This document shows, piece by piece, positions 1-6,907 of a DNA stretch of 16,659 nt. The stretch is from assembly GCA_049582065.1 (NCBI GenBank), contig JBAUTF010000322.1:1-16659 (forward strand). Reading direction: 5' to 3'. The stretch comes from DATKSS01 sp049582065 (lineage in GTDB: Bacteria; Chloroflexota; Dormibacteria; Dormibacterales; Dormibacteraceae). The notes under the pieces were generated by a model. That model saw only the letters and a program-made list of their open reading frames with translations. It did no database searches and was not told where the DNA came from. Numbering within the stretch: position 1 is the stretch's first letter; every line of letters starts with the position of its first letter. The position numbers and the translations under genes were made by a program.

Positions 1-2
1 AC

Positions 3-29
3 CAACTCCTCCAAGGTCGTCGTTCATGA
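3..29 (+). CDS. istA: 3' end of istA, IS21-family transposase (partial, cut by window edge)
   Basis: A reading frame open from the window edge ends with TGA at 27-29, inside the ATG of istB, giving an ATGA overlap. IS21-family elements usually have istA directly upstream of istB with such an overlap for coupled translation. Only about eight codons are visible, so no domain can be checked. The call rests on the overlap and on the istB neighbour. Confidence 0.4.
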   Translation, partial: QLLQGRRS

Positions 30-805
30 GCAAGTCCAACGCCGCGGTCGACGCTCTGGTCAAAGCCCAGACCCACGAACTGCGTCTACCCACTGTGGGT
101 AATCGTTTCGGAGACCTGGCCGACCAGGCAGGGCGCGACGGCGTACCGCATCGCGATTACCTCGCCAATCTCTTCGAGCTCGAACTCGACGACCGCAGTC
201 AGCGCCGCGCCGAGCGGCGCTTGCAAGAGGCTCACTTTCCACACCGCAAGAGGCTCGAGGATTTCAGCTTTGAGCAGTCCTCGGTTAGCGCGACCCTGCT
301 GCACCAGCTGGCCAAGGGTGAATATCTGGCTCGTGCCGAGAACGTCATCTTCATCGGCGACAGCGGTACCGGAAAAAGTCACCTCGCCACGGGCCTTGGT
401 ATCGCCGCCTGCCACCAAGGACGTCGCGTCCGTTTTACGACCGTGGCCGCGTTGGTGACTGAGCTCCAGGAGTCGCAAGATGCTCACCAGCTCGGCCGCG
501 CTGTCCGGCGCTACTCAGGCATTGAGCTTCTGATTCTGGACGAGCTTGGCTACGTCCAATCTTCTGAGACTGGAGCCGAACTTCTCTTCCAGGTCCTCGC
601 CGAGCGCAACGAGGCTGCCAGCATTATCGTCACCACCAACCTGCCCTTCGGTGAGTGGACGCGCATCTTCACCGACGCGCGATTGTGCAAGGCAGTCGTC
701 GACCGTCTCACCTTCGGTGCTCACATCGTCGAGACCGGCACCGACTCCTGGCGGCTCAAGACCAGCCTGGCGCGGGCGCGAAAACCAGACAAAGGTTCGA
801 AATGA
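26..805 (+). CDS. istB: IstB-like ATP-binding helper protein of an IS21-family element
   Basis: 259 aa, a usual full length for IstB. This AAA+ ATPase binds target DNA and loads or stimulates the IstA transposase. Visible motifs are the Walker A GDSGTGKS (residues 111-118), the Walker B LLILDE (168-173), a sensor-1 TTN (203-205), and the C-terminal DRLTFGAHIVETG stretch that matches the usual DRLTHRAHI region. Residues 1-100 form the charged N-terminal DNA- and IstA-interacting part. The start ATG overlaps the probable istA stop, and a weak AAGG lies about 9 bases upstream. Its motifs are intact, so the ATPase may still be functional if istA outside the window is complete. Family assignment is very secure. 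Confidence 0.95.
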   Translation: MSKSNAAVDALVKAQTHELRLPTVGNRFGDLADQAGRDGVPHRDYLANLFELELDDRSQRRAERRLQEAHFPHRKRLEDFSFEQSSVSATLLHQLAKGEYLARAENVIFIGDSGTGKSHLATGLGIAACHQGRRVRFTTVAALVTELQESQDAHQLGRAVRRYSGIELLILDELGYVQSSETGAELLFQVLAERNEAASIIVTTNLPFGEWTRIFTDARLCKAVVDRLTFGAHIVETGTDSWRLKTSLARARKPDKGSK

Positions 806-974
806 TGCTTGCCGCGACGACCTCTCCGCAAAACGACCTCACAGGAAGCCCAAGGACGCCCGGAAGCAAATCGATGCGACTCCTGATACCTTGCGCAGCG
901 GCGCCATCGCGCCGATTTTCGAGGTCGAGGAGGTTGCCGGCTAGAACCGAGTAGCCATCGCTAGTCCCGCGGAA

Positions 975-1021
975 GGTGGGGCCAAATCAGCGTATCGGGG
1001 TGGGGCCAGTTCAGCGTATCG
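975..1021 (+). repeat. Two tandem 23-bp end repeats of the IS21 element
   Basis: Two copies (975-997 and 999-1021) start ggtggggcca and end tcagcgtatcg, with a 24-bp period and only two mismatches (aa versus gt at the tenth base onwards). IS21-family ends are known to carry several such direct repeats as transposase binding sites, so this marks the element's right end. Confidence 0.75.
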
Positions 1022-1025
1022 AACC

Positions 1026-1205
1026 TACGTCGGCATCTTTCCGAATCGGTCTTCCTTATTGAGGCTGGTCGGCGCCGTGCTCGAGGAGCAGAACGATGAG
1101 TGGGCCGTCGGCCGTCGCTACTTCAGCACCGAATCCATGAACAAGCTGCTGCAACCAAGCAACGAGGAGGTGGTCAAGGCTCTGCTCGAGCTCGAGTCGG
1201 CTTAA
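1026..1205 (+). pseudogene. C-terminal stump of an IS256-family (Mutator-type) transposase
   Basis: The frame ending in TAA at 1203-1205 encodes about 59 residues. They begin YVGIFPNRSSLLRLVGAVL, continue EEQNDEWAVGRRYFS and end LLELESA. This is the characteristic end of IS256-family transposases, where VGIFPN, LVGAVL.EQ.DEW and RRYxS are conserved. The catalytic DDE domain is absent. The break coincides with the right end of the IS21 element, so the simplest reading is that IS21 inserted into this transposase gene and the 5' part lies on its other side, outside the window. It cannot make an active transposase as it stands. Confidence 0.85.
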
Positions 1206-1229
1206 CCTAATGACCAAACCGCACGGCTG

Positions 1230-1257
1230 GATTTACACCACCTTGCGCGACGTGACC
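1230..1257 (+). repeat. Probable right terminal inverted repeat of the IS256-family element
   Basis: The sequence gatttacaccacctt followed by gacgtgacc lies 25 bases after the transposase stop. GATTTACACCAC...GGGACGTGACC-like ends are typical of high-GC IS256-family elements. The partner end is outside the window, so the pairing cannot be shown here. The remnant gene at 1262 starts directly after it, which supports this as the element border. Confidence 0.55.
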
Positions 1258-1261
1258 GCTT

Positions 1262-1569
1262 CGTGCCCGCCGCACCCCGACCCGCTATGAAGCGACCGGC
1301 CCCCTGGGGACCACCATCAACATCATCGTGTTCATCGCGCTGGTCCTGACCCCGTCGTACGCACGACCACTCTCATTCACTAGCGACGCGGCGCTCGTCT
1401 TTTATGGGCCTCGATGCTGCTGGCGGCTGCGCGTGGCTATGGCGGTTGCGAGGTGCTCGCTATATCCAACTGGATCCTCCGCCGGGACGATCAGGTTGGC
1501 TGCCTGATGCTCAGTCCCATCGACGACTTGGAGCGCCGCTTCAAATCGGCGCCCTCAGATCTTCAATAG
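1262..1569 (+). pseudogene. Remnant of a conserved membrane protein of unknown function, truncated and frameshifted
   Basis: Two adjoining frames make one recognisable C-terminal sequence. Frame one (1262-1408) reads RTPTRYEATGPLGTTINIIV and then a hydrophobic segment ending AALVFYG. After a one-base shift near 1406-1411 the next frame reads SMLLAAARGYGGCEVLAISN, WILRRDDQVGCLMLSPIDDL and stops at TAG 1567-1569. From memory, the GCEVLAISNWxLRRDDQVGC signature recurs in hypothetical membrane proteins of Actinomycetota, but the function is unknown to me. No start codon is visible. The 5' end abuts the IS256 terminus, so the gene was probably cut by that insertion. The frameshift falls in a GGGCC run and could also be a sequencing error. 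Confidence 0.6.
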
Positions 1570-2075
1570 CGACCTAGTGAACCTTCGAAACGGGAGGTTT
1601 CAGGCGGGACCAAACCCAACGACGCGGAGGCGTTGACATCAAGGGTGCGTTGTGCACCTTGAGCGGACCGACCACCTCGGAGGGCTACTCAGCGCCTATC
1701 TTCTAGCTGTGTGACGAGTCTTTCGATTCGTACAGCGCGCCGAGGTCACCTGCGCAGATCCCAGGTGTGCCGCAACGAGACTATGAAGAGTGCCAAGGCG
1801 GCACCCGAACGACCGCGACGACCGACCAGGACGATATCCGCGTCTGGCAGGGCGTCTACCAGGTCACCGCCTGACTGAAGGGCCGTGCGAGGTGGGGCTT
1901 ACGACCCTATCCAGGGGCATCCGTCTGACTAAGTCTTCGAAGATCGCCGGCTGGCTCCGCTCCGGCTGAGCGACCGCGACGCCGCCCAACCGCGGACTAT
2001 TAGCCCAGACCCACCTGCGACAAACTGCCTATCAAAACCGCTCCGCAAACACCAACGATTGAGCATCAAACGCTC
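1570..2075. other. Gene-poor stretch of about 500 bases
   Basis: No reading frame with family resemblance is visible on either strand. The stretch has a TTGACA box at 1634-1639 directly followed by an imperfect hairpin, and scattered short open segments such as one ending at the TGA near 1873. It looks like decayed coding DNA next to the insertion sequences. Confidence 0.5.
1640..1661. promoter_or_regulatory. Imperfect inverted repeat next to a TTGACA box
   Basis: Arms caagggtgc and gcaccttg pair with one bulged G around a five-base loop. A perfect TTGACA ends one base upstream. There is no T-run after it, so it is not a classic terminator, and no clear -10 box at the right distance. It may be an operator-like site or chance. 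Confidence 0.25.
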
Positions 2076-2414
2076 ATGACGCTTCCCGAGTTCCTGGCCC
2101 ATACCCACGTACGCGGCTTGTCCGTGGGCCAGTGCGTGGACGGTTCGCCGCTGCCCCCGGACGTTTACGCCCACGCCCATCAGTACCCGAAAGACTCGAA
2201 CCGAGGCTGGGTCTGCATCCGTTCGCCGAGGGACGTTCTCCGCCGGGGCAGCCGGCAGCTCTCGACGACCGTCATGCACGAGCTCGCCCACCTCCTCGCC
2301 GCCGCCGGTCACGATGACGATTGGCGGAGGACGATGCGCGAGCTTGGGCAGCCCATCCCGGCCGCCTATCGAAAGCGCAAGCGGGCGCCCCGCGCTAGCG
2401 CCAGGCACCGCTGA
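2076..2414 (+). CDS. Small SprT-like zinc metalloprotease-fold protein
   Basis: 112 aa. The C-terminal half holds HELAH at residues 68-72, followed by AAAGHDDDWRRTMRELG. This is the HExxH plus GHxxxWxxxMxxLG pattern of SprT-like and minigluzincin metalloproteases. The two histidines of HExxH and the histidine of GH (79) are likely zinc ligands, and Glu69 the catalytic base. The protein is much shorter than SprT itself and has a basic C-terminal tail (RKRKRAPRASARHR) that could bind nucleic acid. Such small proteins are common in phage and mobile regions, and the substrate is unknown. The ATG lacks a clear ribosome-binding site. The frame is open further upstream but I see no better start. Confidence 0.7.
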   Translation: MTLPEFLAHTHVRGLSVGQCVDGSPLPPDVYAHAHQYPKDSNRGWVCIRSPRDVLRRGSRQLSTTVMHELAHLLAAAGHDDDWRRTMRELGQPIPAAYRKRKRAPRASARHR

Positions 2415-2477
2415 GGATTAAATCCCGCAGGTTTCCGCTCGTTGGTGTAGCCTCGGCAGTAGGAGCAAGGCAAGAGG

Positions 2478-3431
2478 GTGGGAGCGGCGCGCTGGGAGCG
2501 CACAGGCGGCGGTCAAGACGATGAGCAGGGCGTTGCCGATTTCGTCAACCCAGTAACGCCGGCCGATCGGCCGGCGAATGACGCCATACGATCCTGGTTG
2601 GTCAGGGGCATCCACACATTCACGGTTGATCCCCGCCGGCTCGGTGGGCGCGGTCTCGCAAGGCGAGTTCTCGGAGAGGATCGCCGGATCGCCCCGGGTG
2701 TTGTGGGGGGCTGGCTGGAGATGGTCTCAGCCCTTCAGCGGCACACGATCCACAACGCCCTGGCCCACCTGAGCGCCGAGGAGCGCCAGGTCGTCACCCT
2801 CGCCTACCTGGAGGGCCACACCAACGCCCGGATCGCGGCCATGCTGGGCGTGTCCGTGAGCACCGTCAGGCGGCGGCTCTGGCTGGCGCTGGAGCATCTC
2901 GACGGCTACCTTCGCCGCGCAGGGACCTGGGTGTCCGCGATTGTGCTTCTGGGCCTGCTCTCTGCAATCGGACACCTGGCGAGGCTGGGACGTCTGGCCA
3001 ATCGGGCAGCTGCGCTGGACTGGCCACACAAACTGGTTGGCGCCGTTGCGGTGGGCGCTGTGACCGTGGGTGGCATCGGCCTGGTCGCTGCCAACCTCCA
3101 CGCTTCGAGCTCAAGGCACTCGGCTCCGGCTGCGACTGCTCGTTTGACGCCGAGCCTGCCCGGCGCGACCAGGTCGGCCCTGATACGAGTCCTGCCGTTG
3201 ACCTCCATTCCGGATGCTCCAAACACTCCGGTCACCACAGCCGTTCGGCTCACTCACCCGTCGGCCACCACTGCCGCGACCACTGCGGCGAAGGTCGATT
3301 CGGACAGTGATGGTGAACAGTCCGAGCAAGGGGGCAACACGGTTGAGGAGTCGGAGAAAGGGGATCACAGGTCTCCGGTCGCCGACCGGAGCCACCACTC
3401 AAATCGCGGCTCGGGCCAGACCGACCATTAG
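2478..3431 (+). CDS. Sigma-70 region 4-like HTH protein with membrane segments
   Basis: 317 aa from a GTG start. Residues about 90-147 (LSAEERQVVTLAYLEGHTNA, then RIAAMLGVSVSTVRRRLWLA) match sigma-70 region 4, including the helix-turn-helix at about 117-136 that reads -35 elements in ECF sigma factors. I see no region 2, which is needed for -10 recognition and core binding, so it is not a normal sigma factor. Two hydrophobic segments follow (about 152-168 and 186-206), then a roughly 110-residue Ser/Thr/Pro-rich, later acidic tail with HHSN near the end. The basic loop between the segments makes topology uncertain. AGGAG lies at 2461-2465, rather far from GTG, and a TAGCCT -10-like box lies at 2448-2453. 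An alternative start at ATG 2724 would leave just region 4 plus the membrane part. It may be a membrane-tethered transcription regulator; its targets are unknown. Confidence 0.65.
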   Translation: MGAARWERTGGGQDDEQGVADFVNPVTPADRPANDAIRSWLVRGIHTFTVDPRRLGGRGLARRVLGEDRRIAPGVVGGWLEMVSALQRHTIHNALAHLSAEERQVVTLAYLEGHTNARIAAMLGVSVSTVRRRLWLALEHLDGYLRRAGTWVSAIVLLGLLSAIGHLARLGRLANRAAALDWPHKLVGAVAVGAVTVGGIGLVAANLHASSSRHSAPAATARLTPSLPGATRSALIRVLPLTSIPDAPNTPVTTAVRLTHPSATTAATTAAKVDSDSDGEQSEQGGNTVEESEKGDHRSPVADRSHHSNRGSGQTDH

Positions 3432-3860
3432 GGGAGCTCTGATTCCCGAACGGATGTCCGATGGCGCCGCGGCGTCATCAGCCCGATGATCTGGGTGGCT
3501 GATGCCAGTTCAAGCTTGTCATTCGGTCGTCGACGGGTTGGTCGGATAGGGACGGAACCAGGGTCTTGAGGTCGGCCGGCGCCCTGGGTAGCCCCCGGCC
3601 CGGGTAACGAGCGCGGCTTCGAGCTCGCGATGGAGACAGCTGGCGCCGAGGCCGCCAAGACGAAGGCGGAGATGGCCGTTCAGGGCATCCATTCGCATAC
3701 CGGTGTCCATCTCGTAGAGGAACTTCCGGACATCCCACCGGACTTCTTGCAGTACCCGTGCTCGCCGAACTGGCATGATCTCGCATCATGCGTGGATGGA
3801 CTGCCGTGCTCGATCCCCGTCTTCTGACCGTGATGGATGACCGTTAGCGGAGACGCTGCC
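3432..3860. other. Intergenic region upstream of otsA
   Basis: About 430 bases without a convincing gene. On the minus strand a frame at 3519-3776 starts MPVRRARVLQEVRWDVRKFL, which faintly recalls the start of some transposases, but it has no further support. A perfect 7-bp inverted repeat lies at 3773-3791. The region probably holds the otsA promoter. Confidence 0.5.
3773..3791. promoter_or_regulatory. Operator-like inverted repeat upstream of otsA
   Basis: gcatgat and atcatgc are perfect reverse complements separated by ctcgc, 69 bases before the preferred otsA start. The 19-bp length and 12-bp centre spacing fit a dimeric repressor site. As a hairpin it has no T-run, so a terminator is less likely. 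No regulator gene adjoins it except the sigma-4-like gene upstream. Confidence 0.4.
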
Positions 3861-5378
3861 ATGCAGCCACGAACCGACACTGCAGACGCCATCCGATCGA
3901 TCGCCGCAAGCCAGCTCGGCCGCTGGTCGCCGATCATCGTCAGCAACCGTGCCCCCTATGAGCCTGCAGGCCCGCTGCGGTTCAGGCGTGGCAGCGGAGG
4001 CCTGGTCACGGCACTGCTCAGCGTCGCCGAAGCGACGGGTGCCAGCTGGATCGCGTGCGCGCGAACTGATACCGAGCGGAGTCTCGCGCGAGGGAAGGGA
4101 TCCGTCATGGCCTCGTCGGCCGGCCGGCCGGCGTTGAACATCCATTACGTCGACCCAGGCGACGAAGCGTACGGACTTCACTACTCCGTGATCGCGAACC
4201 CGCTTCTCTGGTTTGTTCAACACCACCTGTGGGACCTCGCGCGCCAACCTGTGATCAACCAGCGCATCCATGACGCCTGGTCGCGAGGGTACGTGGAGGT
4301 CAATCGCCTGATCGCGGAGAAGGTCGTCGAGGTCGCGGCGCAGTCGAAGGCCCCGCCTCTGCTGCTCATCCAGGACTATCACCTGTATCTGCTGGCGGGA
4401 TTCGTGCGTCACCAGATTCCCGACATCGCGATGCAGCACTTCATCCACATTCCGTGGCCAGCGGCGGACTACTGGAAGGTCCTGCCCTCCTCGATGCGTG
4501 ACGCGATCTTCGGCGGTTTGCTCGCCAATGATGTGATCGGTTTTCAAACCAACGGTGACGTCATGCGTTTCCTCAGCGGTTGTTCGGAGCTCTTGGGCCT
4601 GCGTGTCGACCATCAGGAACAAGCGGTGCTGCACCGGGGACGCGTCGTCTGGGTTCGCGCCTATCCGATCTCGATCGACACCTCATCGCTGGACCGGTTG
4701 GCGGCCGCGCCCGAGACCCGTTCCGAGCTCGCCAGGTTGAGATCTTCGAGGATTCATAAGCTGATCGTCAGAGTCGACCGAACCGACCCCTCAAAGAACA
4801 TCCTGCGAGGCTTCTGGGCGTACGAGAGGCTGCTGGCAGCGCATCCCGAGCACATCGGCAAGGTGCAGTTCTGGGCTTTCCTACAACCCTCGAGGCAGGA
4901 CGTCGGTGTGTACCGGACTTACGTCAAGTTGATAGACAAGACTGCCCGCACCATCAACCGGCGCTTTGCCCGCCCCGATTGGACGGCCATCCGCCTGGAG
5001 TATGGAGAGAACATGCACCGCGCGGTGGCGGGCTACGAAGGTTTTGACGTCCTCCTGGTGAATCCGATCTACGACGGGATGAACCTGGTCGCCAAGGAAG
5101 GCGCATTCCTGAACGGGCGCGACGGAGTCATAGTTCTATCGGAGAACGCTGGGGCTTTCGAGGAGCTGCGCGAAAACGTGATCGGGGTCAACCCGTTTGA
5201 CGTCGAAGCCACAGCGCAAGCCATCCACCGGGCCTTGACACTTCCGCGTGAATCGCGTGCGGCAACGGCTTTGAGCCTCAGGGCTACCGTGTGCGAACGC
5301 GACATCACGCGCTGGGTTCAGCAGCAGCTTTACGACCTGAGAGATCTGCTCGCTCCGTCTGGTGGGCAGTCTGCGTAG
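3861..5378 (+). CDS. otsA: Trehalose-6-phosphate synthase (GT20)
   Basis: 505 aa, slightly longer than E. coli OtsA. It transfers glucose from a nucleotide sugar to glucose-6-phosphate, the first step of trehalose synthesis in the cytoplasm. Motifs from Met 3861: SNRAP (28-32), GSGGL (44-48), Trp63, YSVIANPLLW (108-117), QDYHLYL (171-177), HIPWP (196-200; usually HIPFP), VDRTDPSKN (305-313; usually VDRLDYTKG, with the Arg and Lys kept), DGMNLVAKEG (405-414) and SENAGAFEEL (427-436). This matches a divergent OtsA branch; related glycosyltransferases such as glucosylglycerol-phosphate synthase are a less likely alternative. ATG 3861 is preferred over ATG 3837 because GGAG sits eight bases before it. 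No otsB phosphatase is in the window. The 3' end overlaps the convergent stress-protein gene by 74 bases. Confidence 0.88.
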   Translation: MQPRTDTADAIRSIAASQLGRWSPIIVSNRAPYEPAGPLRFRRGSGGLVTALLSVAEATGASWIACARTDTERSLARGKGSVMASSAGRPALNIHYVDPGDEAYGLHYSVIANPLLWFVQHHLWDLARQPVINQRIHDAWSRGYVEVNRLIAEKVVEVAAQSKAPPLLLIQDYHLYLLAGFVRHQIPDIAMQHFIHIPWPAADYWKVLPSSMRDAIFGGLLANDVIGFQTNGDVMRFLSGCSELLGLRVDHQEQAVLHRGRVVWVRAYPISIDTSSLDRLAAAPETRSELARLRSSRIHKLIVRVDRTDPSKNILRGFWAYERLLAAHPEHIGKVQFWAFLQPSRQDVGVYRTYVKLIDKTARTINRRFARPDWTAIRLEYGENMHRAVAGYEGFDVLLVNPIYDGMNLVAKEGAFLNGRDGVIVLSENAGAFEELRENVIGVNPFDVEATAQAIHRALTLPRESRAATALSLRATVCERDITRWVQQQLYDLRDLLAPSGGQSA

Positions 5379-6285
5379 AACTGCCTTCGACAGCTCCCTC
5401 GGCCTCGAGGCGGGCGGCGCGGACGAGGATCAACAGGCCCTCGATCTCGGATAACGCTTCAGCCAGCTCGGGTCGCACCAGCACGGGGTGACGTCCATCC
5501 TCCGAATAGGCACCCAGCACGACGACGTCAGCGGCCGCGGCTGCAGAGACTATGGCGCGGCCGATGTCCGCCGTCTCGATCACGGTCAACGTCGCCGATG
5601 GCACGGTTGATGCTATGGCGCGTGCCTTCGCCAGGTCATTGGCCCGGCGGTCCGGGTGATGCTTTGCGTCAACAACGTGCAGCAGCGACATCTCGCCGCC
5701 CCAGGCCGCGGTCAGCCCGGTGGCCACCTTTAGGGCCAGCCGCGCGTTCAGGCCCCCACGTATTGGCGCGACGACTCTTATCGGACGTCCTGTCATCTCC
5801 AGACTTCGTCCAGAAGGTCGCACGAGCACGAGGTCAGCTGGCGGGAATGAACTCAAGTCGTCAAGCACGGAGGCCAGTGTCCCCGCGCGCGGGCTGGTTG
5901 GTCCCGGCCATTCGATCACGACGAGGTTGGCACCCGTTTCGTATACGGCTTCGCGAATCCCCAGAGGCACGCTGTGCACCACGCGGACGAGGATGCCAAG
6001 CCGGCCAGGGGAGCCCCTGACGCTCTCCTGGTAGGCGATCCACTTCAGGAGATCGCGCCGGCGATGAATAACCTGGTTCGCAACGTTGGACTCCTGCTGT
6101 CTGGGAATCTCCACCAACCCGAGCACCTTGCCGTCAGCCTCCCGAGGTTTAGCCAGTGCGTCACCAACGGCGATCAGCGTCTGCGCTGCCTGCGCGCGCA
6201 CGATCGGCACCAGGATCCGGAGCTCGGACTCTCGCGGGTTGCGGCTGAGGGGCAGCGTGCGATCGAGGTATCGAGAGATCGGCAT
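5305..6285 (-). CDS. Tandem universal stress protein, probably the tail of a permease-UspA fusion
   Basis: 326 aa with two Usp-like alpha/beta domains, about 22-157 (RILVPIV at the start, NLVVIEW and ADLVLVRPS near the end) and 169-289 (IRVVAPIRGG, MSLLHVVD, ADVVVLGAYS). The N-terminal RTLPLSRNPRESELRILVP resembles the linker of amino-acid permease proteins that carry a C-terminal Usp pair, but no permease segments exist upstream; another gene remnant starts there instead. It may therefore be a 5'-truncated fusion or a standalone stress protein. GGGG lies 5 bases before ATG. The role would be stress signalling or regulation of a transporter; ligand binding is not predictable because the second domain lacks a clean GxxGxxGS(S/T) ATP loop. 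Convergent with otsA and overlapping its end. Confidence 0.75.
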   Translation of the reverse strand: MPISRYLDRTLPLSRNPRESELRILVPIVRAQAAQTLIAVGDALAKPREADGKVLGLVEIPRQQESNVANQVIHRRRDLLKWIAYQESVRGSPGRLGILVRVVHSVPLGIREAVYETGANLVVIEWPGPTSPRAGTLASVLDDLSSFPPADLVLVRPSGRSLEMTGRPIRVVAPIRGGLNARLALKVATGLTAAWGGEMSLLHVVDAKHHPDRRANDLAKARAIASTVPSATLTVIETADIGRAIVSAAAAADVVVLGAYSEDGRHPVLVRPELAEALSEIEGLLILVRAARLEAEGAVEGSSTQTAHQTERADLSGRKAAAEPSA

Positions 6286-6286
6286 T

Positions 6287-6877
6287 GACCCCAGGATCCT
6301 CTCTTTTCAGGCGGGATTGGCCGGCGAAGCCCCGTCGGAGGAAGCGAGCTGCCTGGCTGAGGGCACCGGAGGGTTCTTGACGGTGAACGATCGCGGGATC
6401 ACTGGCGGCCGCTTGCCGTGGGTGATCACTTCAGGCAGTGGAGAGGTGGACCGGCAGGGCAATGTCGAAGTGAAGGTCACCGGCTTGGTCGTCTCTGCCG
6501 ACGGCTCAACGAACCCGGTCGCGCACTTGAGAGCGACCGTCAGCTGCTTGACCCCTCACGGCGTGGTCAACGTCACGACGAGCGCATTCCCGGCAAGTTC
6601 CGCGGGCGACGCCGCGATTGATGGCCTGGTCGACCTTCCGCATCCGTGCAAGGACCCGATCGTGTTCGTCGTCAACGGGAACGCAAGCGTCACCGGCGCC
6701 TTCGCGTGGTTGGCGATGTCGAACGCCGAAGACCTGGACTGGCCAGCCCAGAGACGGCGAGCGCTCAGGATCGCTTCAGCGCTGCGTATGGCCAAGACGC
6801 GGCGGCAAAAGCCGTGCTTGACGCGCGTCTACCGTAATCGCGCGGCGAATGCAGTGATCGCAGTGATCGCTAGGTAA
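6287..6877 (+). pseudogene. Probable remnant of a small secreted-type hypothetical protein
   Basis: The frame contains a recognisable core: PWVITSGSGEVDRQGNVEVK, then VTGLVVSADGSTNPVAHLRA, TVSCLTPHGVVNVTTSAFPA and DLPHPCKDPIVFVVNGNA, ending AWLAMSNAED near 6738. I recall such cores in small exported proteins of Actinomycetota, where a signal peptide precedes and the protein ends soon after the MSNAED-like stretch. Two Cys residues in the core could form an exported disulfide. Here no signal peptide or good start is visible: TTG 6317 is the only plausible nearby start, and the open frame upstream is antisense to the stress-protein gene. After MSNAED the frame runs on for about 48 unrelated basic residues, as if the original stop was lost. 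Could still be expressed from TTG; function unknown. Confidence 0.5.
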
Positions 6878-6907
6878 ATGGTCTCCACCAAAAGTGGCTC
6901 GCAGAGC

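Larger units (their letters stand above)
1..1022 (+). mobile_element. Right-hand part of an IS21-family insertion sequence
   Basis: This element contains the istA end, complete istB, about 170 bases of non-coding tail, and a pair of tandem terminal repeats at 975-1021. The left end and most of istA lie outside the window. The right boundary is placed just after the second repeat because IS256-type transposase coding sequence resumes at about 1026. The exact terminal base cannot be fixed without the left end and the target duplication. Confidence 0.75.

Noticed and set aside
3519..3776. Minus-strand frame starting MPVRRARVLQEVRWDV, faintly like the start of some transposases
   Set aside because: Only the first dozen residues look suggestive, no HTH or catalytic motif follows in any frame, and no terminal repeats are visible.
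3786..4634. 282-residue open frame on the minus strand inside otsA
   Set aside because: It lies antisense to a well-supported enzyme, shows no domain pattern, and is the usual GC-rich third-position artefact.
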